Assembly: GCF_045629565.1 (NCBI RefSeq) | Contig: NZ_JAZQRL010000063.1 | Location: forward strand, 1 to 64,000 | Source of the DNA: Arcticibacter sp045629565 | GTDB lineage: Bacteria; Bacteroidota; Bacteroidia; Sphingobacteriales; Sphingobacteriaceae | Direction: 5' to 3' | DNA: 64,000 bases | Shown here: positions 52,126-61,244 of the stretch, piece after piece | Numbering within the stretch: the stretch's first letter is position 1 | Layout: the number at the start of each line of letters is the position of its first letter | Translations under genes and position numbers: made by a program | Notes under the pieces: model-generated | Database searches by the model: none | Told to the model about the DNA's origin: nothing | Seen by the model: only the letters and a program-made list of their open reading frames with translations

Positions 52126-53259
52126 ATGGCTAAACTCTGCATTATCAAACCCAATCCTTCCACCTATTCGGAGACCTTCATCCAGTCTCATATCGATTTC
52201 CTGCCGATGGAGAAAAAGATCCTCTACGGGGGCGCTTTTCCGCTTTACAAGGAAGACGGAAGCTTTCTCATTCCCACTTTCTGGGGCATCGCCAGCTATC
52301 TCTTTCAGAAGCGGGTCTTAAAGAAACGAGATATTCCAGTGCGCACAAAAGCGCTGATGACCTATCTGAAAAAGGAAAAGATAGATGTCGTACTGGCCGA
52401 ATACGGCACAACAGGAGCCATGGTAACCGAGGCCTGTAAGCTCGCTGATATCCCATTAGTGATCCATTTTCATGGGGCCGATGCGCACCATCGTCCAACA
52501 ATCAACGAATACAAAGACTGGTACCGTCGCGCATTCCAATATGCTGCAACCATCATCGGTGTATCCAATGATATGATCAATAGCCTGCATCAGCTCGGGG
52601 CACCGCAGGAGAAGTTGGTGCTGAACCCTTATGGAATCAATACAGAACGTTTTGCCCCGTCGGATGAAAAAGCAGTCCGGAGCAGCAACTTTCTCTTCGT
52701 TGGCCGCTTTGTCAGCAAGAAGTCCCCCCAAACAACTATAAAAGCCTTTTACGAAGTTTTGCAACGCTTTCCTGAGGCCAGGCTGGTCATGGCGGGAGGA
52801 GGTCCCTTGCTGGAAGAATCAAAGGCACTTACTCAGGAACTCGGTATCGCTGATCAGGTAGAATTCCCCGGAGTGCTGCCATCCGATGAAATCAGCCAGC
52901 TGCTAAAACAGAGCTGTTGCTTCGTCCAGCACTCGGTTACACCGCCCGATGGAGATATGGAAGGTACTCCTAATACCATTCTGGAAGCCGCAGCAGCGGG
53001 TCTGCCTATCGTTAGTACCCGGCACGCCGGGATCAAGGAAGCGGTTATCGAAGGAACAACCGGCTATCTGGTCAACGAATACGATACAGCAGGAATGGCG
53101 GAGAAAATGATCATGATCCTTTCATCCCCCGAGCAAGCAGCAGCGATGGGACGCGAGGGCAGAAAGCACATCATGGCAAACTACACGCTCTCCGACCGCA
53201 TCGCCAGGCTAAATTCCATACTCGAAGACGCAATCGCAAAAAAATACAAGTACTCCTAA
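52126..53259 (+). CDS. Glycosyltransferase family 4
   Basis: A 377-residue GT-B glycosyltransferase. N-terminal domain starts KLCIIKPNPSTYSETFIQSH; the acceptor/donor hinge has VIHFHGADAHHRPTINEYKD. The C-terminal GT4 domain shows NFLFVGRFVSKKSPQTTIKA, LVMAGGGPLLEES and the E-x7-E segment GTPNTILEAAAAGLPIVSTR. Retaining mechanism; sugar not predictable. Overlaps the flippase start by one base. Confidence 0.95.
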   Translation: MAKLCIIKPNPSTYSETFIQSHIDFLPMEKKILYGGAFPLYKEDGSFLIPTFWGIASYLFQKRVLKKRDIPVRTKALMTYLKKEKIDVVLAEYGTTGAMVTEACKLADIPLVIHFHGADAHHRPTINEYKDWYRRAFQYAATIIGVSNDMINSLHQLGAPQEKLVLNPYGINTERFAPSDEKAVRSSNFLFVGRFVSKKSPQTTIKAFYEVLQRFPEARLVMAGGGPLLEESKALTQELGIADQVEFPGVLPSDEISQLLKQSCCFVQHSVTPPDGDMEGTPNTILEAAAAGLPIVSTRHAGIKEAVIEGTTGYLVNEYDTAGMAEKMIMILSSPEQAAAMGREGRKHIMANYTLSDRIARLNSILEDAIAKKYKYS

Positions 53260-54752
53260 TGAACCTATTACAGAAGCAGGGGTTTTATAACAGCATTATT
53301 TTATACGCCGGTACGGTACTGGGTTTTCTGAACCTGGTCATTCTATTCCAGCGTATCCTCACCAAAGAGGAAATAGGCTTTTATACCCTTGTGATAACGG
53401 TTTCCGGACTCTACGCCCAGATCGCCTCTTTGGGCATCAATGGAGTTATCCTCAAATATTTTCCGGTATTCCGCACTGAAGATAAAACCCACAAAGGCTT
53501 TATATCGCTCGTGGTGCTGTGGAGTACCCTTAGCTTTCTGGCCTTCACCTTGCTATTCGTATTATTCAAAGGCTTCGTGATGAACCAATATGAAGACAAG
53601 GCAGGAGGCGGACTGATGGTGCAGCATTATTACTATCTCATTCCGATATCTTTCCTGACTCTGTTGTTCACCATCCTGGAGAGCCTGGCCCGTACCGTTT
53701 TTAAAAATGTATTTTCAGCTTTCCTCAAGGAGTTCCTTCTTCGCTTCATCACCAGCATTACCGTCTTGATGATGGGCGCTACATGGTTCGGTTATGACGG
53801 GTTTCTACATGCCTATCTCGTCGCAAACGCTTTAATCGCATGTTTGCTGTGGTACCATATTGCCAAAGGCAAGCATTTTAAGCTGGCGCCTATCACCCCC
53901 GAAGTAAAGTCGCATCGTAAGGAGCTTTTGAACTACGGACTATTCTCTGTCATAAGCGGAGGCTCGTTTGGCCTGGTTCAGGGTATGGCCGTGCTGATGC
54001 TAAGCGTGATAGCCGACAGGTCACTGGAGCTCGTAGGTATCTATGGTACCTTTTTCGGGATAGCCGTTGTCATCAGCCTGCCTGCCAAGGCACTTGGACG
54101 AACCTCGTACCAAATCGTTTCAGAAGCCTGGGCACAAAACGACCTTAAAAAGATTGATCGCATCTACAAAAAGACATCGCTTGTCCAGTTTATTATTGGA
54201 TGCCTGTTGCTTATCGGGTTGATCATCAACTACGATCATATTCTTTTCCTGATGAACAGACCCGAATATAGTCAGTATTTCTGGGTCTTTGTCATTGTAG
54301 GATTGACCTTCCTGGTCGACATTACCGGGGGGCTGAATGGCCAGATCATCAACTTCTCCAGGTATTACCGTTATACCACGTATATGATCACGGCAGCAGT
54401 TTTCGTATGCGCCTTCCTGAACTGGCTGCTGATTCCGCACTTCGGTCTGGTCGGCGCTGCATTATCTTATCTCTTGATCATGGTCATCCTGAACTTTCTC
54501 TATTGGTTGTTCATCCTGGTTAAGTTCAAGCTGCAGCCCTTCGATGCCAAGTACCTGGCTGTGCTGCTGATCTCTGCCCTGAGTCTAGCCGTCGGTTTCT
54601 ACATGCCCGTCATCGATAATATTCTTCTGGATATCGCTCTGCGTTCGGTGGCCGCCACGCTGGTGTTCACCGGCTCCATCCTCGGCTTCCATATCTCCGA
54701 AGATATTAATGAATTATACAGGAATGCCCTTACTAAAGCAGGCCTTAAGTAA
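53259..54752 (+). CDS. Polysaccharide flippase, Wzx/MATE-like
   Basis: A 497-residue membrane protein with 12-14 transmembrane helices, of the polysaccharide biosynthesis/oligosaccharide flippase family. The N-terminal LNLVILFQRILTKEEIGFYT and AQIASLGINGVILKYFPVFR pattern is typical. Likely moves lipid-linked oligosaccharide across the inner membrane. No polymerase (wzy) or ligase is found here, so the cluster may be incomplete. Confidence 0.92.
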   Translation: MNLLQKQGFYNSIILYAGTVLGFLNLVILFQRILTKEEIGFYTLVITVSGLYAQIASLGINGVILKYFPVFRTEDKTHKGFISLVVLWSTLSFLAFTLLFVLFKGFVMNQYEDKAGGGLMVQHYYYLIPISFLTLLFTILESLARTVFKNVFSAFLKEFLLRFITSITVLMMGATWFGYDGFLHAYLVANALIACLLWYHIAKGKHFKLAPITPEVKSHRKELLNYGLFSVISGGSFGLVQGMAVLMLSVIADRSLELVGIYGTFFGIAVVISLPAKALGRTSYQIVSEAWAQNDLKKIDRIYKKTSLVQFIIGCLLLIGLIINYDHILFLMNRPEYSQYFWVFVIVGLTFLVDITGGLNGQIINFSRYYRYTTYMITAAVFVCAFLNWLLIPHFGLVGAALSYLLIMVILNFLYWLFILVKFKLQPFDAKYLAVLLISALSLAVGFYMPVIDNILLDIALRSVAATLVFTGSILGFHISEDINELYRNALTKAGLK

Positions 54753-54786
54753 TTATCTTTCACTGTTTGCGGATACAGAAAATTGT

Positions 54787-54794
54787 TAGTTTTG
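54787..54794 (+). promoter_or_regulatory. -7 element upstream of the GT2-like gene
   Basis: TAGTTTTG matches TAnnTTTG, 6 bases before the ATG at 54801, with TTTG (54766-54769) 17 bases upstream, slightly too close. Suggests an internal promoter in the glycan cluster. Confidence 0.4.
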
Positions 54795-54800
54795 CATACT

Positions 54801-55712
54801 ATGCAAAATCTGGCACCTATAGCTTTATTCGTTTACAACCGTCCCGATCACGCACGCCGTACGATCGCTTTTCTGAAGAAAAACTTTCTGGCAGAAGAGT
54901 CACGTCTGTTCATCTTTTCAGATGCTGCCCGGCCCGGGGATGAGGAAAAAGTAAATGAAGTTCGTGAGCTGATTGCCAGTGTAGAGGGCTTCAAAAGTGT
55001 GGAGGTGGTAAAACGACCTCATAACTACGGATTAGCCAATTCTGTCATCGACGGCGTTACGCGTCTTTCAACGCAATACGGCAAAGTGATCGTATTGGAG
55101 GACGATGTCATCACCTCGCCACACACACTCCAGTATTTCAACGAAGGACTGAGAAAGTACGAGCATGTCGATCAGGTGATGCATATCACCGCATATATGT
55201 ACAACCTCAAAGAGAACACTCTTCCCGAAACCTTCTTCCTGCGCATAGCAAGCAGCCAGGCCTGGGCCACCTGGGACAGGGCATGGAAGTTTTTTGAGCC
55301 GGATATCGACTTGCTGATGAGCAAATTTGACAAAGAGTCCAAGCATGCTTTCGAGGTGGAGGGAGCCATGAATTTCTGGAAGCACATGAAACAATTTAAG
55401 GCGGGCAAAAATAATTCATGGGCCATTCGCTGGTATGCGTCCGTGTTCCTGAATGGAGGACTTTCGCTGAACCCGCGTGTCTCGTTAATCGATAATATCG
55501 GTCACGACGGCACCGGTGTACACTCGGCAGTCGGCGAGATCTACCGCAGCCCCATCTATCCAAAGAGAATCACCAGCTACCCTGAGCAAATCGAAGAACA
55601 CCCCGAAGCCTTCGCTATATTGAAGAATTTCCTTAAGCACCGCAAGGGAAGCCTGCTCAAACGCAGTATCCGGTATTTCAACCATGTTATTACCAAGCTC
55701 AAAGCCAGGTAA
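54801..55712 (+). CDS. Glycosyltransferase, GT2/GNT-I-like
   Basis: A 303-residue GT-A-type transferase. Start IALFVYNRPDHARRTIAFLK, nucleotide-sugar region LFIFSDAARPGDEEKVNEVR, and a metal-binding acidic motif VIVLEDDVITSPHTLQYFNE, then RIASSQAWATWDRAWKFFEP. The arrangement resembles bacterial relatives of N-acetylglucosaminyltransferase I. The ATG at 54801 is chosen over a TTG at 54783, since MQNLAPIALFVYNRP is the typical start. Confidence 0.88.
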   Translation: MQNLAPIALFVYNRPDHARRTIAFLKKNFLAEESRLFIFSDAARPGDEEKVNEVRELIASVEGFKSVEVVKRPHNYGLANSVIDGVTRLSTQYGKVIVLEDDVITSPHTLQYFNEGLRKYEHVDQVMHITAYMYNLKENTLPETFFLRIASSQAWATWDRAWKFFEPDIDLLMSKFDKESKHAFEVEGAMNFWKHMKQFKAGKNNSWAIRWYASVFLNGGLSLNPRVSLIDNIGHDGTGVHSAVGEIYRSPIYPKRITSYPEQIEEHPEAFAILKNFLKHRKGSLLKRSIRYFNHVITKLKAR

Positions 55713-55732
55713 AAGATGTATTTTTACGAACG

Positions 55733-57757
55733 GTGAGGGTAGTTCATTTAAACACATACGATGGGAACGGCGGTGCCGGCCGGGCGTGTCTCAGATTGCA
55801 TCGGGCTTTGCTTGCCCAGGGAGTACAATCAGAGGTCTGGGTTTACTATAAATTTGGTTCAAATCCGCAAATCCAAACCTTCTCAGGTTCGCTGATCTCA
55901 CGTGGTCTTTCCGCATTTGCTATTTTATTCGAGCGCTACTACTCGTCTTATATTTCAAAACCGCTGAAGATTCCATTTTCAGCATCTGTCTGCGGAAAAG
56001 ATATCACCCGGAACAAGGCGGTGCAGGAAGCCGACATCATTCATATTCACTGGATCAATCACGCCTTCTTACGTCCCGAAGATTTAGCCGGCCTCAGTAA
56101 GCTAGGCAAGCCTGTAGTCTGGACGTTCCATGATAGCAACGCCTTTACGGGCGGGTGCCATGTTCGCTATAGCTGTGATCATTTCGAAAATGAGTGCGGC
56201 AATTGTCCCATTCTTAAAAACGAAAATCCTGATGATCAGTCTCACAAGCTTTGGAAACGCAAGCGAAAGGCCTATCAGAAACTTAACTTCTCTATTGTAG
56301 CTCCGAGCCGATGGATGCATGATTCTATACGCCGTAGTTCACTACTGAAGCACTCCAAAGTAGACGTTATCCCCAATACCCTGGAAACGGATATCTTCCG
56401 TCCATGGGATAAGAAGGCGGCGCGTAAAGCCCTCGGATTACCTGAAGACAAGTTTATCATGCTGAGTGGCTTTATGCCATCCCGTAAAGACCTGCACAAA
56501 GGAACCCCTTATCTCCTGGAAGCATTGCAAATGCTCGTCGACAAATCGATGGTTAATAAGCAAGAGGTTGAATTGATCATCTTTGGAAATAAGGACACCG
56601 CCCAGGTGCCCGAATTTGCGGTAAGCACTACATTTCTCGGCACCATCTCGGATGACGAGAAGCTGAGCATGTGTTACAGTGCGGCCGACGTGTTTCTGAC
56701 ACCTTCACTGGAAGATAATCTCCCCAATACAGTTATGGAGAGCCTTTCGTGCGGAACGCCCGTAGTTGCCTTTACGACCGGCGGTATTCCGGATATGGTT
56801 ACACATCAGGAGAATGGATACCTGGCCAAGTACAAGTCCTCAGACGACTTTGCTAACGGTATCTCCTGGGTCTACGGGCATACAGACCGGAACCAGCTAA
56901 ACATCGCTGCAAGAGAAGCCGTCATGGCACGCTTTTCCGAAAAAGTCATTGCCGCTAAACACGTCGCAGTCTATAACGAGGTGTCCGGCAACGCTGAGCC
57001 TTCAACTTTCCGGCCGCTGCTCTCGGTAATTACAGTGGTATACAACAATGTGGAAGATATAGAGCGTACCGTCCGCTCAGTAATTAATCAAACCTATCAG
57101 AACATCGAGTATATTGTTATAGACGGCGGATCTACCGATGGTACACTGGAGGCACTTCAGCGCTATGCGCCAAAGATAAACAGGCTGGTTAGCGAGAAAG
57201 ACGCGGGTATTTACGATGCCATGAATAAAGGTCTCGCGCTCGCCAGTGGCGACTACATACTGTTCATGAATTCGGGCGACGAGATTTACGCTCCCGACAC
57301 AGTAGCGAATATCTTCCATTCGGCAGATAATGCCGATATCTATTATGGAGAAACGGAGATGTATAACGAACGCTGGGAAAGTCTTGGCCGCAGGCGCCAT
57401 CAGGCTCCTAAGCGATTAACCCATTCAAGTTTCCGGTACGGAATGAGTGTCAGTCACCAGGCCATCTATATCAAACGTGCCATTGCCGGGCCCTATGACC
57501 TCCAATATCAGCTCAGTGCAGACATTGATTGGATACTGAGCGCTATCAAGAAGGCACACAACATTCGGTATGTAGATTCGTATGTGGCTAAATATCTTGT
57601 AGGCGGCATGTCAAAGCAAAAACACCGGCAGAGCCTTATGGAGCGCTTCCAGATCTTCAGCAAACACTATGGTACGCTACCCAACATTTTTTATCATGTC
57701 GTGATCACTATAAAGCTCGCTGCCTACTACCTCCGCCATAGGCGAACTAACGACTAA
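55733..57757 (+). CDS. Two-domain glycosyltransferase, GT4-GT2 fusion
   Basis: A 674-residue fusion of two glycosyltransferases. Residues 1 to about 415 are GT4 (MRVVHLNTYDGNGGAGRACL; VWTFHDSNAFTGGCHVRYSC; FLTPSLEDNLPNTVMESLSC, GTPVVAFTTGGIPD). Residues about 422-674 are GT2 (LLSVITVVYNNVEDIERTVR, YIVIDGGSTDGTLEALQRY, DAGIYDAMNKGLALASGDYI). A GTG start at 55733 fits the canonical GT4 N-terminus. The fusion suggests two consecutive sugar additions. Last gene of the cluster. A possible -7 (TATTTTTA, one mismatch) lies upstream. Confidence 0.92.
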   Translation: MRVVHLNTYDGNGGAGRACLRLHRALLAQGVQSEVWVYYKFGSNPQIQTFSGSLISRGLSAFAILFERYYSSYISKPLKIPFSASVCGKDITRNKAVQEADIIHIHWINHAFLRPEDLAGLSKLGKPVVWTFHDSNAFTGGCHVRYSCDHFENECGNCPILKNENPDDQSHKLWKRKRKAYQKLNFSIVAPSRWMHDSIRRSSLLKHSKVDVIPNTLETDIFRPWDKKAARKALGLPEDKFIMLSGFMPSRKDLHKGTPYLLEALQMLVDKSMVNKQEVELIIFGNKDTAQVPEFAVSTTFLGTISDDEKLSMCYSAADVFLTPSLEDNLPNTVMESLSCGTPVVAFTTGGIPDMVTHQENGYLAKYKSSDDFANGISWVYGHTDRNQLNIAAREAVMARFSEKVIAAKHVAVYNEVSGNAEPSTFRPLLSVITVVYNNVEDIERTVRSVINQTYQNIEYIVIDGGSTDGTLEALQRYAPKINRLVSEKDAGIYDAMNKGLALASGDYILFMNSGDEIYAPDTVANIFHSADNADIYYGETEMYNERWESLGRRRHQAPKRLTHSSFRYGMSVSHQAIYIKRAIAGPYDLQYQLSADIDWILSAIKKAHNIRYVDSYVAKYLVGGMSKQKHRQSLMERFQIFSKHYGTLPNIFYHVVITIKLAAYYLRHRRTND

Positions 57758-58059
57758 TCATCTAACTAGCTGTACGATTTTATCATACCTTCATCCGGAC
57801 ATGTTTACACCATAGTCTATTCAACTACCGAACAACGTCGTACCAACGTCGTACCAGCTTCGAGAAACGCCGAAGCAGATACGACCCTGATAGGAAGCAA
57901 GTACGTAGCTGGACGGGTGTTGGGGCGATGCTAATATGTGCAAGATCCGAAGAAGGTCCCAGGAAGATTCAGAGGAGACAAGAGTGATCCCGAGACAAGC
58001 AACTACCGAGACAAAAACGTAACGCAGCTGCCATTTCGACTATATCAGGAGCAAGGGGA
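57758..58059. other. Gene-free, repeat-rich intergenic region
   Basis: About 300 bases between the glycan cluster and yfhO. No convincing gene: an open frame from 57938 runs antisense into yfhO and has no recognisable product. The sequence is richer in G+C and in CG dinucleotides than other intergenic DNA here, with short direct repeats; it may be a copy or remnant of a dispersed genomic repeat. Confidence 0.45.
57834..57855. repeat. Tandem 11-mer in gene-free region
   Basis: AACGTCGTACC occurs twice in direct succession. Nearby CAACTACCGA occurs at 57822-57831 and 58000-58009, and CCGAGACAA at 57990-57998 and 58006-58014. Together they make an irregular repeat-rich block. Confidence 0.6.
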
Positions 58060-58096
58060 AAACAAAAAAGGGATACCCGGCATGACCGGATATCCC
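58060..58096 (-). terminator. Intrinsic terminator of yfhO
   Basis: GGGATATCCGG (58096-58086) pairs with CCGGGTATCCC (58080-58070), one mismatch, around TCATG, followed on the minus strand by TTTTTTGTTTTCC. It lies 22 bases after the yfhO stop. Confidence 0.85.
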
Positions 58097-58118
58097 TCCA
58101 TAATATCATCAGTTGAAC

Positions 58119-60602
58119 TTACTTGCTTACTTTCTTACGTTCGCGATAGCCTGCGAATCCAATGCCTCCTATAAGAAGGATCGAAGCGATCAGAGAAATA
58201 TTTTCCCCCGCATAATACGATACCGGCTCAAACTTGAACTCAAGGGTGTGATTTCCCCCAGGCAGCTGAGCGGCACGAAGGATGTAATTCGCTCTGAAAT
58301 AGGGAATCTTCTCACCATCGACATAAGCGTTCCAGCCCTTATCATAATAGATCTCGGCAAATACAGCGATCATATCCTTGCCAGCTGTATATTCATACGT
58401 TAAATGATCGGGGTGGTATTTTGTTAGGGTGATTCTTGCATTTGGATCAGGAGCACCGGCTTTTTTAACATCAATAAGCGGTTTGAAACTTTCGTGTACA
58501 ATAGCTTCTTTCTTAGGGTCAAAGCTGTTGATGCCCTGCATTTCCTCATCAGCATTCTTTACATAAAGCACATTGGATATAAACCAGGCGTTTCCGCAGG
58601 CAGTACTTCTGTTCTGGATACGTTGCGACTGATTTTTGTCATCATTGGTGATTACGTATTTGGTATTCAGCATATCAAGGACGTCTTCATTGATGGCATT
58701 ATTGAATTGCTTATCCAGTACTTCCTGGAAACGTTTTAGCTTCGCAGCGTGATAGCCTCCTACTGTTTTATGGAAATATGAAGTAGTTGCATTGCTGAAC
58801 GTATTAATGGTCAGATCCAGTACCCTATAGTCGAGGCTCGGATCACGCAGGATCAGTTCGTCAACCTGGCGAGGCTGGAAGCTTTGCTCAAGTGTGCTTT
58901 TTTCAACAAATTTTTCGTTGTTGAGGTAGCGGCGATCCACTCCCCACAAATCGATCAATATCACAATAGCAAATATGGCGAACACATATTCCTGTTTGAT
59001 CGACTTTTTGATGAGCGCCCAGATCAGACCGGCACCTATTAGTACGAATATGAGTGAACGGAAAGCATCTGCCCGCGCCATGCTCGTACGGTCTTCAATA
59101 AGTGCGTTGGCCAGGGAGTTGGCGAATCCCTGGTCGCCTACCGCTTGTGTCAGTCCTTCGATCACCTGCTGATGATTACTTGCCTTAAAGCTCAGGAATA
59201 GTCCGGGAAGGATCAGAACAACCAGAAGAATACCCCCGGTGATGTAGACCGAGTAGGCAGCTTTCTTAAGCAGCACTTTGGTATCATGCTTGCCTGAAAC
59301 AATTTCTTGAATCGCCATGACTGCGAGTACGGGAACCAGGAGACCGGCGATCACTAAAATGGATTCAACCGCCCTGAACTTATTATAAAGGGGGAAATAG
59401 TCGAAGAAAAGGTCGGATATAAATGGCAGGTTCTTACCAAATGAAAGGAATAAGCTGAGAACCGTTGCTGCAACTATCCACCACTTAATGCGATCACGGA
59501 TGATAAAAAGACCCAATACAAAGAGCAGACAAACGATAGCACCGAAGTAGAACGGGCCGGAGGTAAAAGGCTTATCTCCCCAGTAGGTGCTGATCAGGCC
59601 GTACTGCTGCAACTGCTGCACTGCGGCTTCAACTTGTTCCTGAGGGATTCCCTTTGCTGCAAGCGTTTTACCTACTTCCGAGTCTTTATCCAGACGATGG
59701 CCTGACTCTCCGCCGTAGGCATTGGGGATCAAAAAAGTAATGTTTTCGCCAACACCCTGACTCCAGGTATAAGCATATTCACGGTCAAGACCAGACGATG
59801 GTTTCCCGGCTGAGGCATCCTGACTGAGGTTCGATTTTCCTCGTATGGTTTCCTGTCCGTATTCATAGGTCACCCATAGCATACTCGCATTCACTGCTAC
59901 AGCTAAGATAACCGCAGCAGCCAGATATCCGATGGATTTACCAAATGCTGGCAGTGTTTTGTTTTTGTAGGCATGGTATAATTCAATGCCGGCAAGGATC
60001 AGAAGAGCCAGGAACAGATAATAAGTCATCTGGATGTGGTTGGCCCTGATCTCCATGGCCAGGAAAAAAGCGGTAATGACTGCTCCCCAAAGGTATCGGC
60101 CTCTCAGGGTCATCAATACACCCGCAACAATCGGAGCAAAGAAGGCGATAGCGAAGGCTTTATTAGTGTGTCCGGCTTCAATAATGATGAAGTTATAAGA
60201 CGAGAATGCTATGGCAATGGCCCCGGCGGCAGCCAGTAAAGGTTTGACCCTTAACGCTATGAACATCAGGTAGCCGCCCAAAAGATAGAGTAATACGTTA
60301 TAAACCGGGTTAGGGAATACGGCGCTGAAGAAGGAAACGACGTAAGAGGTTAAGTTCTTCGGGAATTGTGCCCAGATCTGATAAGCCGGCATCCCTCCGA
60401 ACATGGAATTGGTCCACAGGGGAGCCTTTCCATCTTCCGCCTTATATTTCATGATCTCGCTCTGCATAGCCTTTGCCTGCATCACGTCACTTTGGTACAG
60501 GACCTTACCCTGAAGTGCAGGGCTGAAATAGATAAAGCACAATACTATAAAGAGCGCAATGATGGCCAGATGTATGCCATTTCGTTTAAACCAGTTACTC
60601 AT
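58119..60602 (-). CDS. yfhO: YfhO-family membrane protein
   Basis: An 827-residue integral membrane protein of the bacterial membrane protein YfhO family (PF09586). N-terminus LAIIALFIVLCFIYFSPALQ, then a luminal segment with PLWTNSMFGGMPAYQIWAQF; about 12 transmembrane helices; a C-terminal periplasmic domain (YTAGKDMIAVFAEIYYDKGW, HTLEFKFEPVSYYAG) and a final helix with ILLIGGIGFAGYRERKK. B. subtilis YfhO acts in lipoteichoic-acid glycosylation; a GT-C-like glycan role is plausible here, near the glycan cluster. It has its own promoter and terminator. Confidence 0.9.
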   Translation of the reverse strand: MSNWFKRNGIHLAIIALFIVLCFIYFSPALQGKVLYQSDVMQAKAMQSEIMKYKAEDGKAPLWTNSMFGGMPAYQIWAQFPKNLTSYVVSFFSAVFPNPVYNVLLYLLGGYLMFIALRVKPLLAAAGAIAIAFSSYNFIIIEAGHTNKAFAIAFFAPIVAGVLMTLRGRYLWGAVITAFFLAMEIRANHIQMTYYLFLALLILAGIELYHAYKNKTLPAFGKSIGYLAAAVILAVAVNASMLWVTYEYGQETIRGKSNLSQDASAGKPSSGLDREYAYTWSQGVGENITFLIPNAYGGESGHRLDKDSEVGKTLAAKGIPQEQVEAAVQQLQQYGLISTYWGDKPFTSGPFYFGAIVCLLFVLGLFIIRDRIKWWIVAATVLSLFLSFGKNLPFISDLFFDYFPLYNKFRAVESILVIAGLLVPVLAVMAIQEIVSGKHDTKVLLKKAAYSVYITGGILLVVLILPGLFLSFKASNHQQVIEGLTQAVGDQGFANSLANALIEDRTSMARADAFRSLIFVLIGAGLIWALIKKSIKQEYVFAIFAIVILIDLWGVDRRYLNNEKFVEKSTLEQSFQPRQVDELILRDPSLDYRVLDLTINTFSNATTSYFHKTVGGYHAAKLKRFQEVLDKQFNNAINEDVLDMLNTKYVITNDDKNQSQRIQNRSTACGNAWFISNVLYVKNADEEMQGINSFDPKKEAIVHESFKPLIDVKKAGAPDPNARITLTKYHPDHLTYEYTAGKDMIAVFAEIYYDKGWNAYVDGEKIPYFRANYILRAAQLPGGNHTLEFKFEPVSYYAGENISLIASILLIGGIGFAGYRERKKVSK

Positions 60603-60622
60603 TCTATCTTTTAATTGGAGAT

Positions 60623-60652
60623 CAAAAATAGAACTTTTTAGGGTATGGCAAA
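60623..60652 (-). promoter_or_regulatory. Promoter of yfhO
   Basis: On the minus strand TTTG (60652-60649), 18 bases, TATTTTTG (60630-60623): both consensus boxes, spacing one base short of the usual 19. The ATG is 20 bases further. Confidence 0.6.
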
Positions 60653-60672
60653 TAGCTTATATGGAATAGTGC

Positions 60673-60957
60673 CTATTTTACCTCTTCGAAATCTATGAAA
60701 TCGCCGGCTTTATCTGCAGCACGTGCTTCTTTATCCTTAGGGGGAATAAAATCAATGCTAATCTTGCCATTATTTCGAGGTTCTGAGCGATATTGCTGTT
60801 GTCCGCCAAACGTTTGCTGATTGTAGGAAGTTCTGAACTTTTCCTGCGCTTTGCTGACCATTTTTTTGAAAAGGAACGGTAGTAGCAGCTTTGCTATCAT
60901 TCGCAAAAGCCACATCACGCAGATCGTTATCAGTAAAAATTTAAGTAATGCTGTCAT
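60673..60957 (-). CDS. DUF4834 family protein
   Basis: A 94-residue protein with one N-terminal transmembrane helix (ALLKFLLITICVMWLLRMIA) and a disordered basic/Gln-rich middle, ending in the conserved KISIDFIPPKDKEARAADKA and GDFIDFEEVK. The family is restricted to Bacteroidota and has no known function. Short gaps separate it from yfhO and ywbE. Confidence 0.85.
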   Translation of the reverse strand: MTALLKFLLITICVMWLLRMIAKLLLPFLFKKMVSKAQEKFRTSYNQQTFGGQQQYRSEPRNNGKISIDFIPPKDKEARAADKAGDFIDFEEVK

Positions 60958-61034
60958 AGTCTAATACAAATATGACGATAAAATAGGTGAATTATTACAA
61001 GTGTAAGCTAAGATTTACATTTTGAAGACCTCCG

Positions 61035-61241
61035 TCAAATTTCGTCCTGGTCGGGAATATGGGCTACGCGACCCACCTGCCCGTCCTCTAAACGCACTTT
61101 TATACCTCTCGAATGGTATGCTGCACTGGTCAAAAGGTTCTTCACAATTCCTCTCGTTAATTTGCCGGTCCGCTGGTCCTGCTTGAGGATAATGTCTACT
61201 TCGAGCCCTGGATATATGTCTTTTCTGTTCTGTCCGTTCAT
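61035..61241 (-). CDS. ywbE: YwbE-family protein
   Basis: A 68-residue protein highly similar to B. subtilis YwbE (DUF2196): PGLEVDIILKQDQRTGKLTR, GIVKNLLTSAAYHSRGIKVR, LEDGQVGRVAHI. Function unknown; the small beta-rich fold is KOW-like. It follows uvrB by 3 bases and is surely cotranscribed with it. Confidence 0.93.
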   Translation of the reverse strand: MNGQNRKDIYPGLEVDIILKQDQRTGKLTRGIVKNLLTSAAYHSRGIKVRLEDGQVGRVAHIPDQDEI

Positions 61242-61244
61242 GTT

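Noticed and set aside
57938..58174. 78-residue plus-strand open frame
   Set aside because: It runs antisense into the yfhO terminator and coding sequence, has odd composition and no recognisable features.
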